This document shows positions 19,931-29,797 of a DNA stretch of 64,000 nt, piece by piece; within the stretch, counting starts at the first letter, position 1; every line of letters starts with the position of its first letter. The notes under the pieces are model-generated. The model did no database searches and was not told where the DNA came from. It saw only the letters and a list, made by a program, of their open reading frames with translations. The position numbers and the translations under genes were made by a program. The stretch lies in contig NC_079266.1 of assembly GCF_947241705.1 (NCBI RefSeq), positions 372,001-436,000 on the forward strand, in the 5' to 3' direction. Source of the DNA: Saccharomyces mikatae IFO 1815 (taxonomy: Eukaryota > Ascomycota > Saccharomycetes > Saccharomycetales > Saccharomycetaceae).

Positions 19931-20441
19931 TCCTGTTTCTTTCAAAATATAATGCATTTTTTTTGTCCATAGAATTACATACCTATTTCAGCAACTTTTA
20001 AGCTCATATCATCCATAGAAGAATCCTTCCTACTTCATTCGCATGTTTGGTGATAAGTAATCGAAAGTAGTATACCGAATTCACTTCCTCGAGCTTTTTT
20101 TACAAGCCTTTATTTTTGTGAAAGCTTTGAATCACTGCTAACATTAGAAACCTCCAAATCAAATCAATCAATGAACCCTCAATTATCGGAAAGTAATTTT
20201 TGATTCTTATATATGTACACTATTATTTTTCTGAGGCAATCGCTTTTGGCTGCTTACCGACTGCATTACATTCTCTAAATAATGAATTTTCATTTCTTTT
20301 ACCAACAAATGACTATGTTTACATATGCTTCTTGAACAAAATACATGTTCAAAAAGATAACAAAGCTACCAAATACTAATGCAATAGCAAAGGGTAAAAG
20401 AGGCTATCCACTTTTCCCTTTTCCAACTTCATGATGGTAGA
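19931..20441. other. Convergent TCD2-GPX1 intergenic region
   Basis: 511 bp between the convergent TCD2 and GPX1 3' ends, AT-rich, with no coding frame of note. It is long for a convergent spacer, but I see no tRNA, snoRNA box pattern or repeat in it. Confidence 0.5.
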
Positions 20442-20945
20442 TCAAGCATCTTCCTTCTGTGATTGGCTCAGCAATTCCTCGATAAGTTGAGACAGTTCTA
20501 GTGGCCTAGTCATGCATGAAAACCTCTTGATCACTTTTCCATTTCTGTCTACCAAAAACTTTTCAAAATTCCACTTTATCATTTTTATTCCAGATTGTCC
20601 CCTTACCGAATTCTTCAAGAACTTGTAGACGGGATCCTGATTTTGGCCATTACAACGGATTTTATGTAAGATAGGGAAGGTTACACCAAATTTATTCTGA
20701 CAAAACTTATTAATTTCGTCATCTTTCTCAAACTCTTGATTTCCAAATTGACCACAAGGGAAGGCTATGATCACTAAACCGTATGGTTTGTATTTCTCGT
20801 ACAAGTACTCTAACTCCTTATATTGAGGCGTAAATGCGCAGTGCGATGCTACATTAACTATCAGCACCACTTTGTTACGTAAGGAGCCAAAGGGGAATGT
20901 ATTTCCATCCTGATCTATTGGTGCAAAAGAATAAAACTCCGACAT
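20442..20945 (-). CDS. GPX1: Phospholipid-hydroperoxide glutathione/thioredoxin peroxidase
   Basis: Reduces lipid and other hydroperoxides. The product is 167 residues, the standard length for this atypical two-Cys glutathione-peroxidase family. The peroxidatic cysteine is C36 in the NVASHC motif (the position of selenocysteine in animal enzymes). C64 lies in the FPCGQFGNQE motif with Q70 of the catalytic tetrad, and C82 is the likely resolving cysteine. No targeting peptide is obvious. An AGGGG stress-type motif lies upstream at 21167-21171. S. cerevisiae has three paralogues; position and sequence fit GPX1. Confidence 0.96.
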   Translation of the reverse strand: MSEFYSFAPIDQDGNTFPFGSLRNKVVLIVNVASHCAFTPQYKELEYLYEKYKPYGLVIIAFPCGQFGNQEFEKDDEINKFCQNKFGVTFPILHKIRCNGQNQDPVYKFLKNSVRGQSGIKMIKWNFEKFLVDRNGKVIKRFSCMTRPLELSQLIEELLSQSQKEDA

Positions 20946-21283
20946 CGATATATTTTTTTATTCTACTCTTTACTTCGGTTCAGGATAAGAAAACATTGTC
21001 CAATATTATATGCATGGCTGTATTGCGTTTACCTACAACTGCATTATATAATCTACACAAAATTATTACCACCAGCATTCTCTTTGCAGAAGTGAATCTG
21101 GCTTTGAGCTCTTGAGATATACCAAACGAGGGATGAATCATTACCCTATAAAAATAGGGAATCGGAAGGGGAAGTACGGGAATTTTCATATAAAGATGGT
21201 GTGGGGTATATTGAAAGGGATACTACCGAATACTTGGCATATGTATGTGTGTATGTATGTATCTACATTATTTAGCTTTGTTT
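20946..21283. other. GPX1 upstream region and PAN3 3' flank
   Basis: 338 bp between two minus-strand genes: GPX1 promoter and PAN3 terminator. It contains AGGGG at 21167-21171 (stress-element-like) and a short GTAT-rich repeat near 21241-21263. The overlapping short frames are not supported. Confidence 0.5.
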
Positions 21284-23359
21284 TTATTGGGTGATGGATC
21301 TGAAGGTGGATTCTATCAAGTCCTTCAACTCCTTGTAGGATATGATAATACAGTTTAACTCATCAGGTGTTACTAACATCAACTTTTCTTGAATACCCGC
21401 ATCTAATTTGTTCAAGCACCTTAATACATGAGTTAAGTCCATTATCGGTTTTCCATTTGAATCCACTTGATGAAATACATAGTCATAGAATAGTACGATA
21501 GGAAATTTGGATCCAGATTCAGACCAATTTATGTCTATTCTCGATTCAATTCTACCAAAAATGCAATTTAACTTATTAATCAATCTGAACAATCTTCCAT
21601 TTTCTAACTCTTTCGATAAGACTGACTCCATGTATTCCGTGTAGGTTTGTGACGACTCCAAGACCATGAACATCTTGTCATAAAAATGGCTAGTTAGATC
21701 ATGTGTGTTCTTCTTTAAATCTTCACTATCCGATATTAAGTACTTGAGTATATCCTTGAACTTATCATCTATCTGTCTCATGTCATCGATTAATTGAGGA
21801 GTTATTTCATCGAGCCGATACTCTCTTGGAGTAATATTACTATTAGAGTTGTCAATATTAATTGATAAGTTAAATAATAGCTGTCCGAGATATCTGTAGT
21901 CCAGCTGTTGTTGTCTTTCCATTGCACTCCCACTGGAAGATACCGCTGCATCGATATCATCATTGAATAATTGATCCATAAAGTTGCAGTGTGATAGTTT
22001 GATTCTACCCGGATCACCAGTAAGTAAAACTTTATTCCAGTTTAGTGTGTTGCCAATGTTTAAATTCTGCGAATGGATGGAATTTATCACATTAGTGAGT
22101 TGAACTAAGTATATCCATAGATAATCCATGGTTACGGGGAATTTAGGGAAATTAACAAAATGGTAATCAAACAAAGATAGAGAATTTGGATAGTAATCAA
22201 AGATCAAACAGATAGACAGATCTCCAAACTTAGTAGTCTGAAAAATGTCCCTAAACTTTATCAAATTGGTACAATTAATCTTTGACCATACCTGATATAC
22301 TTTAGATATTTTGTTCGGATTCATTGATTTATCACTATTAGGCAGTCTTTTCAAAACGTATGGTTTTCCGTCATAATTGGAGAAAACTTTGAAGAGCGTA
22401 GTTTTATTTAAAAAGTCGTTACTATTGAAGTTTAGTGGAACCAAATTGAAGTAGTCTTGTACAATACTTGGTATAACTTTACCTGAAGAGGGGAAAACCT
22501 GCAAAATCGATAGATTTTTCTTGGTTAAATCTTCCCTAATATTGTTTGGAATGAAAAGCTGATCAGCAGACCTTTCATTAGGTTTCAATAATGACTTTAA
22601 CGATGATGGTTGTTCAGGAGCATATAGGTGGTACTGTAGAAGACTATGAGGAGGGGGATAAATTCTCGGATATTTGAGATTATTACCTTCTATGGATGAT
22701 GGTGGCAGAGAAGATGGTACGTTGTTGGCCATGCTCATATTGTTATTATTATCATCACTGGTACTTATACTCATGCCGCCAGAATTGGCAATAGTGGGGA
22801 ATGGGAAAGAAGGGGCATTTGTATTAGCGTGTATTGAAGAAGTAGAAGAAGGAGTGAAAATGGGTGCATTGAAGGGATCATAATTTGAACTTGAAGCAGT
22901 CGTAGGTACTGATATGTTTATATTACTACTGTTATTGTTGTCATTCAACAAAGAGCCATTAACTGCCGGATTAGCTACTTGAGTGACTGTAGAAGAATTA
23001 GCGGAAGTTGCTGCCACATTGGTGCTCCCACTAGTGTTTGTAGCAGCGGAGGTGGTGGTAACTGTAGTGGCCAAGGAGTCACTACCAACCGTCATCGGGG
23101 TAAAACTTGCGGATACTTTAGCATTGAACTTTGGAACTGATGCCATGGTTGGAGTGGTGGCTTCTGCAATATCTAGTAGAGGGGAAGAGTCATTAATGAT
23201 GGTAGCGCTACCGTTATCGTTATGTTTGAATGGGCAACCTTCTTTCTCCTTCTTGCAGTAGCCATAAATGGTGATATTTCTGCACGGAATGTCCTTCGCC
23301 CAGTCAGGATTGATCTTGTCCATGGCGTAAGGTACGTCTGACCAGTCTTGAAGGCCCAA
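21284..23359 (-). CDS. PAN3: PAN deadenylase regulatory subunit, pseudokinase
   Basis: Adaptor of the Pan2-Pan3 poly(A) nuclease that starts mRNA deadenylation and trims new poly(A) tails; it recruits the nuclease through RNA and Pab1. The product is 691 residues. An N-terminal CCCH zinc finger (C26, C35, C42, H46) is followed by a PAM2-like Pab1-binding stretch near 75-87, a long Ser/Thr/Asn-rich linker (to about 230), then a degenerate kinase-like domain and a C-terminal knob with coiled coil. It is slightly longer than the S. cerevisiae protein (about 679), probably in the low-complexity linker. Confidence 0.97.
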   Translation of the reverse strand: MGLQDWSDVPYAMDKINPDWAKDIPCRNITIYGYCKKEKEGCPFKHNDNGSATIINDSSPLLDIAEATTPTMASVPKFNAKVSASFTPMTVGSDSLATTVTTTSAATNTSGSTNVAATSANSSTVTQVANPAVNGSLLNDNNNSSNINISVPTTASSSNYDPFNAPIFTPSSTSSIHANTNAPSFPFPTIANSGGMSISTSDDNNNNMSMANNVPSSLPPSSIEGNNLKYPRIYPPPHSLLQYHLYAPEQPSSLKSLLKPNERSADQLFIPNNIREDLTKKNLSILQVFPSSGKVIPSIVQDYFNLVPLNFNSNDFLNKTTLFKVFSNYDGKPYVLKRLPNSDKSMNPNKISKVYQVWSKINCTNLIKFRDIFQTTKFGDLSICLIFDYYPNSLSLFDYHFVNFPKFPVTMDYLWIYLVQLTNVINSIHSQNLNIGNTLNWNKVLLTGDPGRIKLSHCNFMDQLFNDDIDAAVSSSGSAMERQQQLDYRYLGQLLFNLSINIDNSNSNITPREYRLDEITPQLIDDMRQIDDKFKDILKYLISDSEDLKKNTHDLTSHFYDKMFMVLESSQTYTEYMESVLSKELENGRLFRLINKLNCIFGRIESRIDINWSESGSKFPIVLFYDYVFHQVDSNGKPIMDLTHVLRCLNKLDAGIQEKLMLVTPDELNCIIISYKELKDLIESTFRSITQ

Positions 23360-23480
23360 CTATAACCAAAACAGTGTTCCCGCCGTTGAAATCGTTATTA
23401 CTCTTTCAATCAATTCATGAACCAAATAATTCAGTTTTATGTATGGTTACCCTCATAACACTAAATATAATGAGGGACAT

Positions 23481-23513
23481 GTATATATTATATATTATAT
23501 ATATATATAATAT
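23481..23513. repeat. TA-rich microsatellite between URA6 and PAN3
   Basis: Alternating TA/ATT repeat in the 180-bp gap between the URA6 stop and the PAN3 start. It probably overlaps the URA6 3'-end formation signal and the PAN3 TATA region. Confidence 0.85.
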
Positions 23514-23539
23514 CGCCGCTACCAATAGCGTGTATTACT

Positions 23540-24154
23540 CTATAATCTATCACGGATAGCGTCCTGAACGTCTTTGTATACATCTTCCACAGACTTATCG
23601 CAACGGACACGGACGACCTTAGATTTAGTTTCAAAGTACTCGATAACAGGCATGCTCGTGTCCTTGAAAGTATTGAATCTCTTCTTAATGGATTCAATGT
23701 TATCATCGCTTCTACCACTAGTCTTACCACGTTCCAATAGTCTCTGCAACATGACATCTTCAGGACAGTCAAAGAACAAGATAAATTTGCTTTCGACGAT
23801 ATCCCTTTCGAAGGAAATGGCCTGGTCCATCTTCCTGGGAAACCCATCTATCAAGAACTTATGCTTGTTGGCCTTGACGTTCTCGGAAATGGCATTGCGT
23901 AACAGCGCCAAAGTGATCTCCTGAGGAACAATCAGACCCTCCTTGATGTAGTTCCTAATTAACTCCCCATATTGGGAGCCCTCTCTGCTCTGTTCAGCAC
24001 GTAGAAGATCACCCGCTGATAAATGGACAAAGGAAAAATCCTTAACTAATCTCTCACATTGAGTGCCTTTGCCTGCACCGGGTCCTCCTAAAACGAAGAT
24101 TACGGAAACTTGGTCTGGCGAGAAAGCTGGCTGTGATTCAGTAGCAGCTGTCAT
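23540..24154 (-). CDS. URA6: Uridylate (UMP/AMP) kinase
   Basis: Phosphorylates UMP to UDP, with weaker AMP kinase activity, the essential step after UMP synthesis in the pyrimidine pathway. The product is 204 residues, the same length as in S. cerevisiae. The P-loop GGPGAGKGT lies at 23-31. The NMP-binding and LID regions of the adenylate-kinase family follow, with the DGFPR motif near 102-106 and arginine-rich LID residues near 150. Its start codon lies only five bases after the stop of the small upstream gene on the same strand. Confidence 0.98.
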   Translation of the reverse strand: MTAATESQPAFSPDQVSVIFVLGGPGAGKGTQCERLVKDFSFVHLSAGDLLRAEQSREGSQYGELIRNYIKEGLIVPQEITLALLRNAISENVKANKHKFLIDGFPRKMDQAISFERDIVESKFILFFDCPEDVMLQRLLERGKTSGRSDDNIESIKKRFNTFKDTSMPVIEYFETKSKVVRVRCDKSVEDVYKDVQDAIRDRL

Positions 24155-24159
24155 TTGTC

Positions 24160-24396
24160 TTATTCAAGAAATTCAATTGGTTTGTTCTTCTGATAGTTTA
24201 CCGAAATCACGGATGTCACGAGTGCTAAACTTCCTACGAGTATCAACAATTTGCCTTTATGTTTACTCTTGCCTGGACTGTTGCTAGTGCGCACTGCGTT
24301 TGCGTTTGCGTTTGCTATAGATTCAGGAGGGGTGACGTGAAAGGTTGGTTTTTTTGAAGAGTAGTATCTCAGTATAAACCTGAATCGTGGATTCAT
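24160..24396 (-). CDS. Small single-pass membrane protein, probably mitochondrial (YKL023C-A-like)
   Basis: A 78-residue frame in the position of S. cerevisiae YKL023C-A. It has a basic, acid-free, aromatic N terminus with the pattern of a mitochondrial presequence (about 1-18), an Asn-Ala repeat (ANANANA), and a C-terminal hydrophobic segment (about 49-66) followed by a short charged tail. I chose the Met at 24396; the frame is open up to a Met at 24468, but the downstream Met gives the presequence-like start. It ends five bases before URA6. Function unknown; mitochondrial localisation is inference. Confidence 0.7.
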   Translation of the reverse strand: MNPRFRFILRYYSSKKPTFHVTPPESIANANANAVRTSNSPGKSKHKGKLLILVGSLALVTSVISVNYQKNKPIEFLE

Positions 24397-24739
24397 ACTA
24401 TAACTAAACTGAATAAAGAAAAGGTGAAGGTGAGCGTGTATAACTAATGGTGAAGACAGAAAATTCATTGCATTAAAATATCACTATATTTTCTTAAAAA
24501 AGCTTCGTTAATAAAAAAGAAAAGAAAAAGAAAAGACTACAAAGGCCTAGGGTTAAAAGGTAATTTATTAAGGGCTAAGAAAAAAAATATCGATATTATA
24601 GGTCTGGAAGTGTTAAGATCAGGTTTTATAGTGGTGCTACTGCTGGCATGATACAGCATTAATGAAGAGTTCATTACACGAGGACTTTATTTGTATTGCA
24701 AGGATTGTGCCTAATCTCATCCAGGTATAGCGTGCAGGC
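24397..24739. other. Divergent promoter of the small membrane-protein gene and SKA1
   Basis: 343 bp with an A-rich stretch (24506-24540). It is the shared upstream region for the minus-strand small gene (and perhaps URA6) and plus-strand SKA1. No RNA gene seen. Confidence 0.5.
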
Positions 24740-25555
24740 ATGAATAAGGAAGAGTTATTGGGGTTTCTACTAGATGACAGCATCGACTGTCCAAAAAAAT
24801 GCGTTTCGGATGAGCAGGTCTACTCCAATTGGTTGAAGAACGGTAACGACGATCAGGAAAACCCTTTACAAACTAGTATAGACGCAGCTGTAGCCGCACC
24901 GAATAAAAAGAAGCAGATAGTGGCTGCACAAGAGGATGTCGATGAGCTTTTAAACGGTTTGGAAGGCATTATAGGAAACGCGGATGCCCTTAGTTTGAAG
25001 GTCAAACCAAAGACCAAAACTAAAAAGACCAAATCAAAACCTAAAAAGGGAAGCGTACATATGGAAGATCACATTGTGATGCTCGAGGTTGAAGATGTCA
25101 GTGATGTAAACACCCAAGAGGATGCTAATGGAACAAGTCCGTCGTCAGATCGGGACCGATTAAAGAAGAAAGAAAGACGTAGGAAAAACACAAAGGAGCT
25201 CTCTTATGATGAACTAAAAGAAAAACTAGAGACTATCACTCATAAGTCACGTGTCGAATCCAAGGATTGGAAGAAGAAAGTTCATCGATTGGAAAAGAGG
25301 AATACCGAACTTGAACGTCACTTAGAAGAGCTGAAGATTGAGAACCAGACCTTGATAGATATTAACAACAGGCTTTCAATAAATATGAACGAGAAAGAAG
25401 ATGCTACAAGAAGCCAAAAGACTAAGGAAAAGGACCGAAAAAGAAGAGAAAGAAGAACGGCAAGAAGAAAAGAAGAAAGAACGCAAGAAGAAAACAAAAC
25501 ACCGCGGTCTTTCCCTTCGTCGACCGATATGAATGGGATGCCAATAGAATTTTGA
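24740..25555 (+). CDS. SKA1: Ski-complex-associated protein (YKL023W orthologue)
   Basis: The positional orthologue in S. cerevisiae, YKL023W, was named SKA1 for a factor that joins a subset of Ski complexes for 3'-5' cytoplasmic mRNA decay on ribosome-poor regions; that role is from the literature as I recall it. The 271-residue product has an acidic N-terminal part, a Lys/Thr-rich patch (about 92-107), a coiled coil (about 150-222) and an extremely Arg/Lys/Glu-rich segment (about 222-255). No enzymatic domain is visible. Its small size and the coiled coil fit an adaptor. Confidence 0.88.
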   Translation: MNKEELLGFLLDDSIDCPKKCVSDEQVYSNWLKNGNDDQENPLQTSIDAAVAAPNKKKQIVAAQEDVDELLNGLEGIIGNADALSLKVKPKTKTKKTKSKPKKGSVHMEDHIVMLEVEDVSDVNTQEDANGTSPSSDRDRLKKKERRRKNTKELSYDELKEKLETITHKSRVESKDWKKKVHRLEKRNTELERHLEELKIENQTLIDINNRLSINMNEKEDATRSQKTKEKDRKRRERRTARRKEERTQEENKTPRSFPSSTDMNGMPIEF

Positions 25556-25714
25556 ATATTATTTTGATGAAATAGGGAGTGGAACGAGCTAGAAACACAT
25601 GCATTTTTTTTTTGTGTATTTACCTTCCAAAATTAGTTTCTTTTCTTTATTTATTTCTTTTTTTAGATGTGTATATATGCTATATTTGTACTAACCTGTG
25701 TTTTTTTTTGCACC

Positions 25715-28096
25715 TTATTCCAGCTCCATATCTGCATCAAAGTCATCGTCGACATTAGCAGTGCCATTTTTGAGATTGCCGCCTCCACTTTTAAGAGCAT
25801 CATTAATTGGGTCAAAGATCTCATTTCGTGTTCTCAACCTTTTAGTCATGTTGGCGGGGTCGTAGGCCAATGAAGATCTTTTTTTATTGATGGAGGCCTT
25901 GTCCTTACTTGCCTGACTCATTAAATTCGACTTGTCAATAAGTGGGTGACTGGCATCCAATGATAATGTCACGTTCAGTTCTAGGGCGTTCTTCAACAGC
26001 GTTGTTGCAGATGCATTATTAGGCTTTAGATATAATGACTTGTGCAAATGATCGATGGCCTTCTGTAATTTTTTCGTTTTTAAATACAAATAACCTAATG
26101 AGCAATGGATTTCTGAATTTTTATCATTCTTCTCTAAGACACATTTGAAACATTTGATGGCAATTTCGTTCTCATTCAGCTTCCTATATGTGTGACCTAG
26201 ATTTAATTGAATCGATATTGTCGTCCTTGAACTTGGATCAAGATCTTTCACCACTTCCAACGCTTTCTTCAAGTACTTCTTGGCTTTGACGAATTCATTT
26301 TTCTTAAAATACATTACACCCATTTCATTGAGTACTAAGGGATCGTTCGGACAGATGTCATATGCCAGAACGAAATAAGATTCTGCTAAGTTGAGTGAGT
26401 TCATGGCCATGAATTGCATCCCGAGAAATAGTTTCGGTAAGTGCATTCCTGGGAAGAATCTGGATGCGGTAGAATATGCTGTTAATGCTTGGTCTTGTTC
26501 GCCTTCTAGGGCGTACGTGTGTGCAAACCCTAGCCATGCAGCAGCAAAACTTGGATCCAGTATTGATGATTTAGAATAGTATTTCTGTGCTTCGCTTATC
26601 CTGTCCAGACACATATAATAAGTGGCGACGCTGAACCATGTTATCGCAGATTTCGGAAAAGTTTCTGCTAACCGATGTGATAGAAGAAAAAGCTTATTCT
26701 TATTTGATAATTCATAAAGGCATCCGATATATGTTGGTAGAATGTTCGTATTAAATTCATCATTCTCCAAAACCGCTTCGCATAACTCCAAGCATTCGTT
26801 GAACTTGCACTGTGTGTAAAAAATATCCATTCTACTTCTTATGACATCTACATTGTCAGCTAATTTGTAATCCTTCGTTAAAATCTCATTTGATTTTATT
26901 ATATCATCCGTATTAATATATTTGGATAGGTTGATCTTGTAAAGATTCTTCATGATCTCTTTATCTTCACCGAACTCTTTGAAATCTAAAGAATGGAACA
27001 AATCCCATTCCTCCTGTGGAGTTAGCAGATTCTTAGATAAGAGCATTTCAAAAGCTTCAAAATTTTTGATATCCACCAAGATGGCTTCACGAAGGGCGTC
27101 CCTAGCTTTATTAAAATTATTTTGCGCAAAGTATATTTTACCTCTGAGGAAACATAATGATGATTCCATCTTTATACCGCCGTCAGTAACTGGCTGCGAC
27201 GTGTAGCTATTGCTGCCATTATTGCTCGTGGCATTTGCAGCTGTTGTAATTGGATCCTCACTGAATGGATTGTATTCGCCTATGACATCGAGAGCTTCAT
27301 CAAATCTTTGTAACTTCACAAAGGAAAGTCCCAATAAATATCGACAAAGAATATTAATTCCATCCAAATTGTTTTTAGTAATAAGTTCCACGGCTCTTAC
27401 ATACTGATTATTATTGTAATAAACTTGGCCCAACCAAAAGGCATCATCAGGATCGTTCGAAATAGTGTACACTTTATCAGCAATATATTCTGCTGTCCTA
27501 CACATATGCTGCATCAATGCGTCAAACCTCCAAAGTCTCAACCTCTCTATAGCTGATAATTCAGAGACATCAAGTTGAGTTGCAGTAGTTGTTGTCGTTA
27601 ATGTCGTAGTCGTCAGTGGCCCATTATTCCCTAGTTTGTTCTCTCGGTCATTATTAGTATTCACAGTTGTATCACCATTGTTGTCATTATCATCATCATC
27701 AAGCGTTCCATTAACCGAATCCTTGTACTCGCGCTGTAAACTCACTTTTCTTAATGTGGACGGTATCGTAGAACCAAACATGCTATTCTTAGACATGGAT
27801 GCTAACAAATTATTGTCGTTTGCATTATTGCTCGTGGTGGAAATAGGATTGGCTGATGGCTGATGCGGAGTCATAATATTCGCCTGCAACTTCTGTAATA
27901 AAGGGCTATTTGCCAATGACTGATATGGACTAGTGGCCGTATTAGTTCTGTTCCAGGGTTGCAGATGATCATTGGAAGCATCGATTGGTAAACTCTGTTG
28001 TGTCCTTGCTACAGATGCATTAGAAACAAAGGGAGAGGCGGCTAATGTAGAATTATGTTGCGAGTGCTGCTCTGAAGGGGACATGGGATTCCTCAT
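25715..28096 (-). CDS. CDC16: Anaphase-promoting complex TPR subunit (Cdc16)
   Basis: Scaffold subunit of the APC/C ubiquitin ligase that triggers anaphase and mitotic exit. The product is 793 residues. A disordered Ser/Thr/Asn-rich N terminus (to about 175) with TP/SP sites and a run of threonines is followed by a long array of tetratricopeptide repeats (about 200-715) and an acidic end (DDDFDADMELE). The start MRNPMSPSEQ lies downstream of the longer N terminus of the S. cerevisiae annotation as I remember it (840 residues). No upstream in-frame Met exists here, which supports the internal start in both species. Confidence 0.97.
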   Translation of the reverse strand: MRNPMSPSEQHSQHNSTLAASPFVSNASVARTQQSLPIDASNDHLQPWNRTNTATSPYQSLANSPLLQKLQANIMTPHQPSANPISTTSNNANDNNLLASMSKNSMFGSTIPSTLRKVSLQREYKDSVNGTLDDDDNDNNGDTTVNTNNDRENKLGNNGPLTTTTLTTTTTATQLDVSELSAIERLRLWRFDALMQHMCRTAEYIADKVYTISNDPDDAFWLGQVYYNNNQYVRAVELITKNNLDGINILCRYLLGLSFVKLQRFDEALDVIGEYNPFSEDPITTAANATSNNGSNSYTSQPVTDGGIKMESSLCFLRGKIYFAQNNFNKARDALREAILVDIKNFEAFEMLLSKNLLTPQEEWDLFHSLDFKEFGEDKEIMKNLYKINLSKYINTDDIIKSNEILTKDYKLADNVDVIRSRMDIFYTQCKFNECLELCEAVLENDEFNTNILPTYIGCLYELSNKNKLFLLSHRLAETFPKSAITWFSVATYYMCLDRISEAQKYYSKSSILDPSFAAAWLGFAHTYALEGEQDQALTAYSTASRFFPGMHLPKLFLGMQFMAMNSLNLAESYFVLAYDICPNDPLVLNEMGVMYFKKNEFVKAKKYLKKALEVVKDLDPSSRTTISIQLNLGHTYRKLNENEIAIKCFKCVLEKNDKNSEIHCSLGYLYLKTKKLQKAIDHLHKSLYLKPNNASATTLLKNALELNVTLSLDASHPLIDKSNLMSQASKDKASINKKRSSLAYDPANMTKRLRTRNEIFDPINDALKSGGGNLKNGTANVDDDFDADMELE

Positions 28097-28304
28097 AAAT
28101 ACTCTGTTTGTCTATCTTATAACCTGTTATGACTTTTGACTTTATCAGCTATGATTTAAGCCTTTCCACAAATTACAATGACAGTAACAATAATAAAGAC
28201 AGATCGATATATCATCTTGAACGATTAAGATAATTTATGCCTCTGTCATATATAAACTAATATAATATACCTTAATGGTGTGCTATATACGAGTACAAAC
28301 ACAT

Positions 28305-29552
28305 TTATTCGAGTTCCACAGACACTTTTCTATTCTTTAGTTTCTTCTGCTTCTTTCTATTTTGTTTCTTCTTCTCACCAAACATTATCTTCTTTATTTC
28401 TTCGGTATCACTTTCTGCTTCACTTTGCTCACCTAGTTCGGCTGTTTCAGCTCCTCTTTTCTTCATTGTACTGTATTTCTCGATGCTTTCGTCGCATAAT
28501 GTTAAACAATTTAGCCTTTCTCCACAGTCATAAACTGCTACTTGTTCTTTTGTAGACATATCCCATACAACAATCTTACCATCAGAACCAATGGTTACTA
28601 AGTAGGTACCAAATTCATTTGTATAGAACTTGAAATCTTTGATACGGTTTGTGTGGCCTAATAATGAGAAAGATGGGCTGATTTTTTCGTCAACCTTTTC
28701 GTCTTCTTGGTCTTTTCCATTTTCTTCAACTTTTTCGAATAGTTTTTCACAAGAATAGAAATGAACATTACCATCGCTAATACCGACAGAAAGATATTCC
28801 TTATTATCGAACGGTAGGATGTGAGTTTCAAGATGCATGAGAGTTTTTCTGTCAAAAGGTATTTCTTTGAACACTTTGGCTGATTCAGTTTCATAAATAA
28901 GGACCCTATCCCTCAATCCAACGGCAAAATAATCACCCTTAGCACCTAACCATCTAACGCAGGTTCCGTTTGTATTGTACTTTCTTAATTTTAGTACAGC
29001 GGCGTTTCTTAAAGTCATCAGGTTCCAAAGACGTATAGAATGGTCATCACTAACACTTATTGCGATTCTATTGGTGGGATGGATGTCGATATCATTAACT
29101 CTAGCAGTATGTCCCTTTAATTTCCCCATTGTTTCCCAATCCTTAACTCTCCAAACCATGATCTTGTGATCTTCTGATGCTGATAATAGCCATTTACTAT
29201 TCTTACCTTTTGTCGCAACAGTAGAGTCTTCGCTGGAGGAAGCTGGATGCGAAAATTGCAAAGCAGTAATAGAACCCTGATGGCTTAACAACGTACCCAG
29301 TTCCTTTCTTTTTTGCAAATCATAAATTCTGATGTGTTCGTCATTCGATCCGGAAACTAAGTATCTTCTAGACACAGCTAAACATTTAATACTCAATGAA
29401 TGAGCTTGAAAATGAAATACCGGCATAAAATGTGGTGTCTTTGCCACATCATCTTTCTTTTGCGTTGGAATATCTAAAGACAAGCATAAGATATTGTGCT
29501 CATATGAGCCCACAATAATACGAAATTGGTTCTTGCCACCTATGTCACTCAT
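28305..29552 (-). CDS. MAK11: WD-repeat 60S ribosome-biogenesis factor
   Basis: Essential nuclear/nucleolar WD40 protein of 60S subunit assembly (PAK1IP1 homologue), also needed for maintenance of L-A/M killer dsRNA. From the Met at 29552 the product is 415 residues: WD repeats (GH...WD patterns such as LSASEDHKIMVWR and SVSDDHSIRLWN) across about 40-350, then a Lys-rich nucleolar-type tail. The frame is open to a Met at 29618; I prefer 29552 because MSDIGGKNQFRII matches the family N terminus. Published lengths for the orthologue may be longer. The upstream region has RRPE and PAC-like motifs typical of ribosome-biogenesis genes. Confidence 0.95.
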   Translation of the reverse strand: MSDIGGKNQFRIIVGSYEHNILCLSLDIPTQKKDDVAKTPHFMPVFHFQAHSLSIKCLAVSRRYLVSGSNDEHIRIYDLQKRKELGTLLSHQGSITALQFSHPASSSEDSTVATKGKNSKWLLSASEDHKIMVWRVKDWETMGKLKGHTARVNDIDIHPTNRIAISVSDDHSIRLWNLMTLRNAAVLKLRKYNTNGTCVRWLGAKGDYFAVGLRDRVLIYETESAKVFKEIPFDRKTLMHLETHILPFDNKEYLSVGISDGNVHFYSCEKLFEKVEENGKDQEDEKVDEKISPSFSLLGHTNRIKDFKFYTNEFGTYLVTIGSDGKIVVWDMSTKEQVAVYDCGERLNCLTLCDESIEKYSTMKKRGAETAELGEQSEAESDTEEIKKIMFGEKKKQNRKKQKKLKNRKVSVELE

Positions 29553-29602
29553 TTTCACGCACAGATTCCTTGTTAAGCTCTTGTAATAACCTTGAGATGA
29601 GG

Positions 29603-29644
29603 TACGATGAGTTTTCAATTTTTCCTGTAGCTGAAAAATTTTCG
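29603..29644 (-). promoter_or_regulatory. PAC-like and RRPE motifs upstream of MAK11
   Basis: TGAAAAATTTTCG (29632-29644) matches the RRPE (Stb3-type) consensus, and TACGATGAG (29603-29611) differs from the PAC core GCGATGAG by one base. Both lie 50-95 bases upstream of the MAK11 start, where RRPE/PAC pairs are common in ribosome-biogenesis promoters. Confidence 0.6.
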
Positions 29645-29797
29645 GCCTTGATCTTAACTCAATTATCTTATGAAAAAAAAGCTAAAGAAAGAATAATATA
29701 ATTTGGTAACTATTAACATAAAAAAAAGTAAAAATAATGCAAAGTGGTGAAAAAGAATCTATATAGTTTGAAGCTTACGTAGCTAGAAGGAATGTCT

